A stretch of DNA of 64,000 nt, from the NCBI RefSeq assembly GCF_001577305.1, contig NZ_CP014518.1, forward strand, positions 3,100,001 through 3,164,000, given 5' to 3'. The notes beneath the pieces were generated by a model. That model did no database searches. It was not told where the DNA came from and saw only the letters and a list, made by a program, of their open reading frames with translations. The DNA is from Sinomonas atrocyanea (GTDB lineage Bacteria; Actinomycetota; Actinomycetes; Actinomycetales; Micrococcaceae). Below, piece after piece: positions 1-6,787 of this stretch. Made by a program: the position numbers and the translations under genes. Every line of letters begins with the position of its first letter. The first letter of the stretch is position 1.

Positions 1-877
1 CGCAGATGGCGAAGGGCTTGCTGTGCCCGTCCGCGTAGAGGCTGTAGAAGTCTGGCACCGCGGTTTCGTCCACAGAGGCGCTCCGATAGGTGCCGGTGAT
101 CTTCCCGATGAGCTTGCCCGGCTCGGGCACCGTGTTCTTGCCCCACGGGTAGGCGGTGCCGAAGTGGTAGACGGAGAGGCCCACCCAGTCCACGGCGTCG
201 TCCCCGGGCCAGTAGGGGCTGTACGGGTCGTCCTCCTGGGTGAGGCGCCCGTCCTTGTCGGTGTCCAGGGCTGTGAAGTCTGCGGTCCCGGGTTTCGCCT
301 CGTACGCTCCTCCCTCGAAGGGGTAGCCGCCGCCCTCGTTGGGGGCCCAGATCGTCCCGGAGCCCGCGGAGCCGTGGACGGCGGCCGCAACCTGCCGGAA
401 CTTCTCGATGTACTCCGCCGGCCTCTGCCCCCACGGGTACCAGGAGCCGTTCATCTCCTGCCCGAACCGGACGAGGACGGGCACCCCGAGGCCGTTCCAC
501 GCCTGGAGCGACCGGGTGAGCTCTGCCAGCGCCGCTGGCGTCACCGCACCGAGCCCTCCCCGCGGTTCGAGCGTCAGCATGAGCGACGAGCGGCGCTGGG
601 CGAGCTCGTGCGCCTGGGCGTCGATGGACGCCTTGTCTGCGGGCTGGAGGGGGAAGTCGATGTAGAACCCGTAGAGGGCGGGCGCCTGGCCCAGCCGGGC
701 GGCGTAGCCCCCCACCGTGTCGCGCGCGCTGTCCAGCTGGACGCCGAAGTAGGTCTGGGGGCTGCTCTGCGGCGGCGCGGGGGCGCTCTGCCCGTGGGCC
801 ACCGTCGCGATGATCCCGGCGGCCAGTGCGAGCGCTGCCATCGCCAGCTTGAGGCGGACGGGCAGGCTCGGCGGCAT
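1..877 (-). CDS. Secreted GH26-like glycoside hydrolase (3' end cut by window)
   Basis: Start ATG at 877; the frame stays open to the window edge, giving 292 residues without a stop. Residues 1-29 form a signal peptide with a hydrophobic core and an AHG-like cleavage region. The mature part starts YFGVQLD and carries the GH26 acid/base motif RFGQEMNGSWYPWG, with Glu141 as the likely catalytic acid. A calcium-type EF-hand loop, DTDKDGRLTQED (205-216), sits just before the DWVGLSVYHFG strand. The sequence stops at KPFAIC, where GH26 enzymes normally have the nucleophile Glu, so that residue lies outside the window. GH26 enzymes mostly cut beta-mannans. It is the third gene of an operon with a membrane GT2, with 1 base between it and the upstream stop. 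Family is fairly secure; substrate is inferred. Confidence 0.75.
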   Translation of the reverse strand, partial: MPPSLPVRLKLAMAALALAAGIIATVAHGQSAPAPPQSSPQTYFGVQLDSARDTVGGYAARLGQAPALYGFYIDFPLQPADKASIDAQAHELAQRRSSLMLTLEPRGGLGAVTPAALAELTRSLQAWNGLGVPVLVRFGQEMNGSWYPWGQRPAEYIEKFRQVAAAVHGSAGSGTIWAPNEGGGYPFEGGAYEAKPGTADFTALDTDKDGRLTQEDDPYSPYWPGDDAVDWVGLSVYHFGTAYPWGKNTVPEPGKLIGKITGTYRSASVDETAVPDFYSLYADGHSKPFAIC

Positions 878-878
878 G

Positions 879-1217
879 CTAGTGCCTCGCTTGGGTCTTC
901 AGGACGATGAGGGCGACCGCCAGTGCGGCCTCCACGACGATGACCGCGGCGAGGACCAGCGCCATGCCGCCCAGGACGGCGCCGGCGCGGAGGGCGGCCG
1001 CCAGCGGCAGGAGGACGTACGCCGTCACGACCGCCAGCGCCCCGAGGACCATCAGGAGGCGGCCCGTCAGGGCAGCGAACCGGACTCGGGCGACGGCGGG
1101 CGCCGGCTCCTCCGCACGGGGCACGGCCCCCGTCCGGGGGGCGGTGCCGTCCGCCGCGAGGGTGGAGGCGTGCCCCTCTGGTGCGGTCCTGTCATCGACG
1201 AGGGTCGTTGCGCTCAT
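879..1217 (-). CDS. Small membrane protein between GT2 and GH26 genes
   Basis: This 112-residue protein has a hydrophilic, Ala/Thr-rich N-terminus of about 45 residues followed by two hydrophobic segments (about 51-75 and 79-107) and a short basic tail. It looks like a small inner-membrane protein with two helices. No family is recognised. It lies 3 bases after the GT2 stop and 1 base before the GH26 start, so the three genes are almost certainly one transcript. The position suggests an accessory role to the glycosyltransferase, for example in assembly or export of the polymer, but nothing in the sequence proves that. Confidence 0.7.
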   Translation of the reverse strand: MSATTLVDDRTAPEGHASTLAADGTAPRTGAVPRAEEPAPAVARVRFAALTGRLLMVLGALAVVTAYVLLPLAAALRAGAVLGGMALVLAAVIVVEAALAVALIVLKTQARH

Positions 1218-1220
1218 GGC

Positions 1221-2645
1221 CTAGCCTTTCCTGGTCTGGGCGGCATCCGCCTCGAGGGTTTTGGGGGTGGGGACCCAGCTGACGCGCCGTGTCCCACGGG
1301 CCCAGGCCAGCACGGCCCACAGCGCCGCGGAGCTCTCGATCAGTCCCGCGATCGGAGCAGCCACCACGGCCCTGGCGATCTCGGTCTTCCGGGTGGACCC
1401 GTCCAGGCCGGAATCGGCGAGGTTGTGCCACGCTCCGACGAAGACCGAGCCGATCCACATCATCCCGACCAGGGAGAGCCACGCGCTGGCCGGCCCTGGC
1501 AGGGGCGCGGCCTGATTGAGGTAAATCGAGGCGACCGTCTTCGTGAGGAAGGCCGGAAGGACAGCGAAGGACAGGACCGAGACCACACATCCCATGGCAA
1601 AGGAGGCGATCCGGTAGCGCGTGCCCCAGAGCAGGGCGAATCTCGTCGTCGCGGAGAGCGCCCCGAACCGGCTGCTGCGCTTGAGGTCCGCGAGGCCCTG
1701 CAGCACTCCGAAGACCCAGCGGTACCGCTGCTTGAAGGCACTGCGTACTGAAAAGGGCGGTTGCTCCAGCATGACGCAGCCGTGCCACCCGAAGATGTCC
1801 CCTCCGTACCGGGTGAACGCCTTCATGCCGAACACGTAGTCCTCGGCGATGAACGGCTCGCCGTCCAGGCATCCGATATCCCAGCCGATTTCATTCTCGA
1901 GGGATTCCTCGATCACCAGATTCGATCCGTGGAGGTGGAGCGGAGTTCCCGCCTCCATCACGTGACGGCATTCGTAGCAGCCAATCGGCCGGTTCGCTTC
2001 CATAGAGCGGCACATCGGCGAGGCCTGGAGGTAATCGAGGGGATAGAAGATAGGGCCCTCGAGAATGCTGCTGGGAGTTTCGGCGAGGCACCCCATGAGC
2101 TTGCGCAGTTCCCCGGGGACCATCACGCTCTCCTCGTCGTAATGGACAATGAACGTCCTGCCCGGCTTCCTGTTCCACAGCGCACGCCGTTGCTCGACCG
2201 CGTAGTGCAGCCCTCGGGCCTTCATCTGCGTCCCCGCCGGAGTCTGGTACTCGGAGGGGATGACGAGGACATCGACCTCCACCGGGGCGTGGGCGAAGGC
2301 CTTCAGCAGCCGCTCGCCCTGTGCTTCGGATTCGGTGACGACCTCCACGGAGAGGAACCGCCCATAGAACTCGGGGGCCTCGTCCGCGAGCGCGATCACG
2401 TTGTCGATGCCCCGTTCGATGACCTCGAAGCTGCCGGCCGCACCTCGGGTGGTGATCTGGATCTTCACGAAGGGCACCGCCACGGAACGGAGATTCTCCG
2501 TGGTGACGGACTCGAGCCGCCGGTACTTCTTCCAGTGGAGCAGGAAGCTCCTCCAATACGAGAACATCCGCCAGCCGATGAACGACACGGCGGCGAAAAG
2601 GAGAATTCCGACGCCAGTGAGAATGTCGTCGAAGAACGAGGCCAT
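1221..2645 (-). CDS. Processive membrane glycosyltransferase, family GT2
   Basis: This 474-residue protein has one N-terminal helix (about 9-27), a cytoplasmic GT-A catalytic domain and a C-terminal set of about three or four helices (346-367, 386-405, 424-449). Visible GT2 hallmarks are an acidic metal or nucleotide motif HYDEE (168-172), the base-like ED in AEDYVFG (267-273) and the QRYRW motif (306-310), which is the Q/RxxRW signature of processive synthases. The layout resembles the egghead-like and cellulose/mannan synthase-like GT2 group. It is first in an operon with a small membrane protein and a secreted GH26 hydrolase, a pairing expected for an exported beta-polymer and its trimming enzyme. 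The sugar donor cannot be read from sequence; mannan is an inference from the GH26 neighbour. Confidence 0.8.
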   Translation of the reverse strand: MASFFDDILTGVGILLFAAVSFIGWRMFSYWRSFLLHWKKYRRLESVTTENLRSVAVPFVKIQITTRGAAGSFEVIERGIDNVIALADEAPEFYGRFLSVEVVTESEAQGERLLKAFAHAPVEVDVLVIPSEYQTPAGTQMKARGLHYAVEQRRALWNRKPGRTFIVHYDEESVMVPGELRKLMGCLAETPSSILEGPIFYPLDYLQASPMCRSMEANRPIGCYECRHVMEAGTPLHLHGSNLVIEESLENEIGWDIGCLDGEPFIAEDYVFGMKAFTRYGGDIFGWHGCVMLEQPPFSVRSAFKQRYRWVFGVLQGLADLKRSSRFGALSATTRFALLWGTRYRIASFAMGCVVSVLSFAVLPAFLTKTVASIYLNQAAPLPGPASAWLSLVGMMWIGSVFVGAWHNLADSGLDGSTRKTEIARAVVAAPIAGLIESSAALWAVLAWARGTRRVSWVPTPKTLEADAAQTRKG

Positions 2646-3179
2646 GGATCCCCCCAGATCATTAGAGCGCGGACCAACGGCCCTCCGGGCATGGACGGAA
2701 TGTCCGAATGGAAATGCCCGGAGGCGAAGCCGTTTCTTGACTTTCGAGACCGTTGCTTGACTCTAAGCTGCGCAATCGGAGTGATTCACCAGTAGCCCTT
2801 ACCCGATATTCGCGGGGCGTTACTGGTGCGTTACTGGGCGCCGGCGGACACGGGTACGCGGGCGGCCGCGGGAGGGGTACGGTGCCTGTACGCAACGGGC
2901 CGGCGGCGTGCACCGCCGACTACTTACCGAGGGCTCGGTATCGGTTCCATGGGGGCAGCGAAGGTCCTCGAAGCTGTCCTCCCCGGCCGACGTCGGGGAA
3001 GAAAGAGCGATGAGCGCCAAACCGGCCTGGGCCATCGAAGACCTCGCCGACCAGTTGCCCTAGCAGCCGCGACCCCTGCCGATCGCCTCCTTCGGCGCCT
3101 CTCAACACGCCGGCCCCGGGCACCTACACTTCCCCCTGGAAGTGCCGATCAGCGCTGGTCGGAATGCAGGGGGCTCATC
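2646..3179. other. Intergenic stretch between divergent GT2 operon and lipoprotein gene
   Basis: About 530 bases separate the two divergent genes. Two TTGACT hexamers lie about 21 bases apart near 2734-2762 without a clear -10 partner. An 8-bp inverted repeat (CACCAGTA at 2787-2794, TACTGGTG at 2821-2828) is present. A 17-codon reading frame starting ATGAGCGCC near 3010 has no support beyond its start. No RNA gene or gene remnant is recognised; promoters for both flanking genes presumably lie here. Confidence 0.4.
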
Positions 3180-3716
3180 ATGATGCTTGTCGACGGGATC
3201 CGCGCGTTGAGGGCTGTCTCTGCCCTCGTGGTGGGGTGCGTCGTCCTCGCGGGATGCGGCTCCGGCCAGAGCACCCCGCCGGCCAGGACCGACCCTCCGG
3301 GGCAGAACATGACGCTCAGGTCCAAGCGGCCCGATCCGAGCAGCACAGACGCGCACCCGCTGGCGAACCTGCTGAGCGACCCGGTCTTCGCCTCGCTCCC
3401 TCCCGGCTCGACCAAGACCGGCGAGCAGAAGACCCCTGCGCACAACGACCCGGTCGTCTTCGGATCCGGCGGAACCTTCGGAGCCAGCTACGAGGTCGAC
3501 TTCACTTCCACGGCACCTGCATCGGACGTCCTTTCGGACCTCGACAGGCGCGCCCGGGCGGCAGGCTGGGACGCCGTGGCCAAGGACCGCGACGGGAGGA
3601 CTGCCCAGTGGGCGAAGGCATACCCGGACGGGAGCGGTGCCCGCCTCATGATCTATCCGAACAACCCCGAGAACGCACCCGGTCCGGGCCACTACTCCCT
3701 GACCGGCTCGATCTGA
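3180..3716 (+). CDS. Small secreted lipoprotein of unknown function
   Basis: The 178-residue product starts MMLVDG at 3180 (ATGATG doublet, preceded by a GGGGG Shine-Dalgarno-like run). The N-terminus is a type II signal peptide with lipobox VVLAGC, so the mature protein is predicted to be lipid-anchored on the outer face of the membrane. The mature part is hydrophilic. It contains a segment reading SDVLSDLDRRARAAGW followed by a strand-rich C-terminus, as in small alpha/beta lipoproteins. The frame is open further upstream, but the lipobox and RBS fix this start. No family is recognised, and the flanking genes give no clear role. Confidence 0.7.
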   Translation: MMLVDGIRALRAVSALVVGCVVLAGCGSGQSTPPARTDPPGQNMTLRSKRPDPSSTDAHPLANLLSDPVFASLPPGSTKTGEQKTPAHNDPVVFGSGGTFGASYEVDFTSTAPASDVLSDLDRRARAAGWDAVAKDRDGRTAQWAKAYPDGSGARLMIYPNNPENAPGPGHYSLTGSI

Positions 3717-4376
3717 GAACCGACAGCGCGGCGGCAGTCGCCGGCCGCGCTCGAAGGCACGTAAGCCCCTCCGGCGTCCTCGTCCGGTCGCAAGCCCGGA
3801 GGAGGACGATCGTTGCCACGAACGCTGTAGGCATGGGGTGATCCCGTGGGGCGGGTCCGCGGAAGCCCCCCATGAACGAAACTCCCGCGACCCCGCCACC
3901 CTCCGCCAGAGCCAGCGGATCCAATACCGTCCTACCCAATGCGCGACAAGTCAGTCAATTGATTATCCAGAGAATGTCATCTCCGTTTGGGTCGAACCGC
4001 CGGCGCGAGGAATGCCTGGGTCCACGGGCGAATCGGCCCGCGGGCTGCTCGAGCACCGTCTCCCGCGGCACGTTTGGCAGTCGCGGAATCGGGCAACGAC
4101 CGCACTGGCGGGCCGGTGCCCGCCGGCGACGGTGCGGAAGAGCCGCTGTCACTCGGACGGAACCCTCGAGGGGGATCCCATGGGTGCCGAGACCCAGCAC
4201 GAACCAGCCGGACCGGTGTACGAGGACATCCTCCGCCAGATCGCCCGCGCCAAGACCCACGTATCGTCGCCCACGCCCTCCTTCCGGTCATCATGGCAGC
4301 GAGCGCAATCAGCGGCAAAGGGCTAGCGGGGGCAGGGTATGCACCGCTTGCCGGGCACTGCTCGCAAGAGGATTCT
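3717..4376. other. Gene-poor stretch with no recognised homology
   Basis: About 660 bases lie between the lipoprotein gene and the convergent membrane-protein gene. Several long open frames exist but have the Arg/Pro/Ser composition of random high-GC translation. The only frame with a plausible RBS is the 48-codon ORF at 4180-4326, listed separately. No repeat, RNA or transposase remnant is visible. It may be decayed DNA. Confidence 0.35.
4180..4326 (+). CDS. Possible 48-aa protein
   Basis: An ATG at 4180 follows GAGGGGG with a 5-6 base gap, a fair ribosome site in an otherwise empty stretch. The product is hydrophilic. Its middle, EDILRQIARAKTHVS, could form an amphipathic helix, while the rest is low-complexity Ser/Ala/Arg. 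It ends about 50 bases before the convergent membrane-protein gene. No homolog is recognised. It could be a short real gene, the 5' remnant of a lost gene, or chance. Confidence 0.25.
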   Translation: MGAETQHEPAGPVYEDILRQIARAKTHVSSPTPSFRSSWQRAQSAAKG

Positions 4377-4763
4377 TCAGCGGACGACAGTTCGGCCTCG
4401 TGGGAAGAATGCCCTCACAGGCAGGAGCAGCCCAAGCAGTGACAGGGCAATGAAGACGACCTGGTGGATGTGGTCCTTGCCCGGCGGCAGTTCGAAGACC
4501 AGATGGATGGTCCAGAAAACGGGGTAGAACCAGAGCGCGATCCAGGCCCAGCGCTCGCGCCGGCGGTACGGGATCACCGCGAGGAGGCCGCCGAGCAGGC
4601 CCAGTCCGATCGAGGCGAGTCCGTCGGCGCGGTAGAGCAACTCGTCGGCGCCCATCGGCGCGATGGCGATCACTACGCCGAAGCCCATGATGCCGAGGCT
4701 CACGACTCCCAGACCGATCCAGCCGATCCGCAAAGGCCACCGCCGCTCACCCACCTGGTTCAC
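4377..4763 (-). CDS. Four-helix integral membrane protein, unknown
   Basis: The 128-residue product has about four hydrophobic segments (roughly 12-37, 48-65, 70-88 and 98-116) separated by short loops, with YRRRERW as a positive-inside loop and an Arg-rich C-terminus. The pattern is a small polytopic membrane protein of the kind often annotated only as hypothetical in Actinobacteria. It stands alone between a gene-poor stretch and the TetR gene, so context gives no function. The regular spacing of helices and charged loops makes it a real gene. Confidence 0.7.
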   Translation of the reverse strand: MNQVGERRWPLRIGWIGLGVVSLGIMGFGVVIAIAPMGADELLYRADGLASIGLGLLGGLLAVIPYRRRERWAWIALWFYPVFWTIHLVFELPPGKDHIHQVVFIALSLLGLLLPVRAFFPRGRTVVR

Positions 4764-4982
4764 CCTACGCTTCGTCCCAACGCGGGATGTCGCCGGGGCC
4801 CAGGCGCCGTAGACCAGATGGGAACCTCCACCGCATGCAGGCCCACGCCCGGACCAAGCTCAGCCTCCTGCACAATCTCCACATCTAGGACCGCATCGAC
4901 CCTGGAAGCTGAGGGGACCCCCGGCATGCGACGGCCCCGACCTTTGCCGAAAGGCCGCCGGTGTCTGCTGTGCGTTCCCGGG

Positions 4983-5552
4983 TCAGGTGCTGGTGAGCTG
5001 TCCGAGGATGAGGTCGAGCTTGCGGCTGAGGGCCGCTTTCAGGTCGAAGCCGGCGGGCTCTTCGAGGAGCCATCGGTTCTGCGTGTCGAAGTAGACCGCG
5101 GCGAGGATCTCGGCAACATCCTGGGCCGAGATCCCCTTGAGGAGCTCCCCGGTGGCCGCGCCGTCGTCAAGCGCGGCAGTGAGCGCTGGCGGGATGGGCT
5201 GGGGGACGACCATCTGCCCGCGCAGCATCCGGGTCAGCTGGCGTTCACGCTCGTTGACCTCGGCCAGCACGTCGTAGAGGCGGTGCAGCCGCTCGCGCAT
5301 CGAGCCGGCGCCCAGGACGTCGGCGGCCGCCGCCTCCTGCCTGCGCCGTTCTCCCCAGGCGAGGACGAAGTCCCGCTTGGCCGGGTAGTGGTTCAGCACG
5401 GTCTGGCGGGCGACGTCCGCGCGCTCGGCGATCTGGTCGATCGTTGTTGACTCGAAGCCCTGCGCCTCGAACAGCGACAGGGCCGCTTCCAGCAGCCGGG
5501 CCCGCATCCTCAGACGCTGCCGCTCGCGCCGGCCCAAGACTGCTTCCGCCAT
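4983..5552 (-). CDS. TetR-family repressor, likely controls divergent SDR gene
   Basis: The 189-residue protein has the standard TetR layout. The N-terminal helix-turn-helix (about 12-58) reads LLEAALSLFEAQGF, then TTIDQIAERADVARQTVLNHYPAKRD. An all-helical ligand and dimerisation domain follows. It is transcribed divergently from an SDR oxidoreductase. The 82 bases between the two starts hold a perfect 34-bp inverted repeat overlapping mirror-image -10 boxes, the typical arrangement of a self-regulating TetR repressor that also controls its neighbour. The ligand is unknown; it may be the SDR substrate or product. Confidence 0.92.
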   Translation of the reverse strand: MAEAVLGRRERQRLRMRARLLEAALSLFEAQGFESTTIDQIAERADVARQTVLNHYPAKRDFVLAWGERRRQEAAAADVLGAGSMRERLHRLYDVLAEVNERERQLTRMLRGQMVVPQPIPPALTAALDDGAATGELLKGISAQDVAEILAAVYFDTQNRWLLEEPAGFDLKAALSRKLDLILGQLTST

Positions 5553-5583
5553 GGGACCGAGTCTGCCACGAAGTCCAGCCTGG

Positions 5584-5617
5584 AGTATATTTCTAGTCTC
5601 CAGACTAGAAATATACT
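5584..5617. promoter_or_regulatory. Perfect 34-bp TetR operator with overlapping divergent -10 boxes
   Basis: The left arm AGTATATTTCTAGTCT (5584-5599) and right arm AGACTAGAAATATACT (5602-5617) are exact inverse complements around a CC centre. Each outer edge ends in TATACT when read outward, at 5612-5617 on plus and 5589-5584 on minus. These are good -10 hexamers placed 18 and 32 bases from the SDR and TetR start codons. A repressor bound here would block both promoters. Confidence 0.85.
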
Positions 5618-5634
5618 GCCGAAGGAGCTATCCC

Positions 5635-6378
5635 ATGCCCGCAACTGACGACCATCGTGTCGCCCTCGTGACGGGAGCCTCGCGGGGCATCGGCCGCGCG
5701 GTTGCCGAGCGCCTCGCCGCAGACGGCTGTTCCCTCGCCCTGGGCTACGGACAGGACGCGGGCGCGGCGGAGGAGGTCGTGGCAGCGGTCGAGGGGCTGG
5801 GGTCGCGCGCGGTCCCAGTGCAAGCGGACGTCACCGACCCGGCGGCCGTCGCGGCGCTGTTCGACGCCGCCGAAGAGGCCTTCGGCGGCGTCGACGTCGT
5901 CGTCCACGCAGCAGCCCGCATGTCGCTCTCGCCCCTGGCAGAATTCGACCTCGAAGAATTGGAGCGGATGCTGAGGACCAACGTGCTCGGCACCTTCGTC
6001 GTGAGCCAGCAGGCTGCCCGAAGGGTCCGCTGCGGCGGCGCGGTCGTGAACTTCTCCTCCTCCGTCATCGGCCGCGTCCTGCCCGGCTACACCGGCTACG
6101 CGGCCAGCAAGGCCGCCGTCGAGGCGATGACCTTCGTCCTCGCCCACGAGCTCCGCGGCCGGGACATCACCGTCAACGCCATCGCCCCCGGGCCGACGGC
6201 CACCGACATGTTCCTCGAGGGCAAGAGCCCCGAGCAGGTCGAGTTCTTCGCGAACGCCTCGCCCCTGGAGCGCCTCGGCACACCGGAGGACATCGCCAAC
6301 GCGGTCGCGTTCCTCGTCGGCCCGTCCGGACACTGGATCAACGGTCAGGCCCTCCGCGCAAACGGCGGACTCAACTGA
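5635..6378 (+). CDS. Short-chain dehydrogenase/reductase (3-oxoacyl-ACP reductase-like)
   Basis: The start is ATG at 5635, 7 bases after GAAGGAG; 247 residues result. SDR signatures are the cofactor loop TGASRGIG near the N-terminus, an NxxG-equivalent LRTNVLGTF, the catalytic Ser in VVNFSSSVIGRV and the YxxxK pair in YTGYAASKAAVEA. The C-terminus GPSGHWINGQALRANGGLN is typical of classical FabG-like SDRs. The family is NAD(P)-dependent and acts on alcohol or carbonyl groups; the exact substrate cannot be called. Control by the adjacent TetR protein through the palindrome is likely, which points to a detoxification or inducible catabolic role. Confidence 0.92.
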   Translation: MPATDDHRVALVTGASRGIGRAVAERLAADGCSLALGYGQDAGAAEEVVAAVEGLGSRAVPVQADVTDPAAVAALFDAAEEAFGGVDVVVHAAARMSLSPLAEFDLEELERMLRTNVLGTFVVSQQAARRVRCGGAVVNFSSSVIGRVLPGYTGYAASKAAVEAMTFVLAHELRGRDITVNAIAPGPTATDMFLEGKSPEQVEFFANASPLERLGTPEDIANAVAFLVGPSGHWINGQALRANGGLN

Positions 6379-6414
6379 CCGCATCCCCTAGGTGTGGGCG
6401 CCCTTGGGGGTGAT

Positions 6415-6570
6415 TCAGAGACCGAGTTCGAGTCGGGCTTGTTCCCAGAGCTCGGGTGTGTGGGCCACGAGAAGGCCCGCCCCCCTCCGCCAGGAGCAGG
6501 GCGCCAGGCGCATGGTCCCACGGAAGCGTGCGCCAGTACTCGGGCTCGTGGACCGGCGGCCTCCTCGGGC
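6415..6570 (-). pseudogene. C-terminal remnant of an inositol monophosphatase-family gene
   Basis: On the minus strand one frame reads PEYWRTLPWDHAPGALLLAEG, which matches the WDxAxGxLLxxEAGG signature of the inositol-phosphatase superfamily. Past a G-rich run near 6480-6486 a second frame continues GLLVAHTPELWEQARLEL and ends at a stop (6415-6417), as the C-terminus of this family does. The roughly 20 residues that should lie between the signature and the tail are missing, and the first 200 or so residues are absent. I read this as a decayed 3' fragment with an internal deletion and a frame change. The remaining bases to 6787 show nothing I recognise. Confidence 0.55.
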
Positions 6571-6787
6571 ACTCGCTGCCGTTCGCAGAAGGGTGCTGCA
6601 CGAGTCGCTCTCTGGCCCCCCTCGGGTCTCAGGCTACCCGCCGGCCCCGACGGTCGACGCCGGGACGTCGCCTGCCGCGCCCGGCCGCGGTTTCACCTAC
6701 TGGCGAGTTGGGTAATCTCCGCCCAATCGGGCCCGCTGGCGCCGCTCAGGCTGCCTTCTTCCGTCCGTTCGCGAGAAACGAGGTGGG

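Noticed and set aside
3000..3063. A 17-codon ORF (MSAKPAWAIEDLADQLP) in the GT2-lipoprotein gap
   Set aside because: There is no convincing Shine-Dalgarno and no link to a downstream gene; it is too short to support from one sequence.
2826..3179. Upstream extension of the lipoprotein reading frame
   Set aside because: The extension has no RBS and would bury the lipobox about 140 residues into the protein, which cannot be right for a type II signal peptide.
4800..4982. Short frame NLHRMQAHARTKLSLLHNLHI as a possible integrase or transposase remnant
   Set aside because: It matches no motif I can name, and no inverted repeats or target duplications are present around it.
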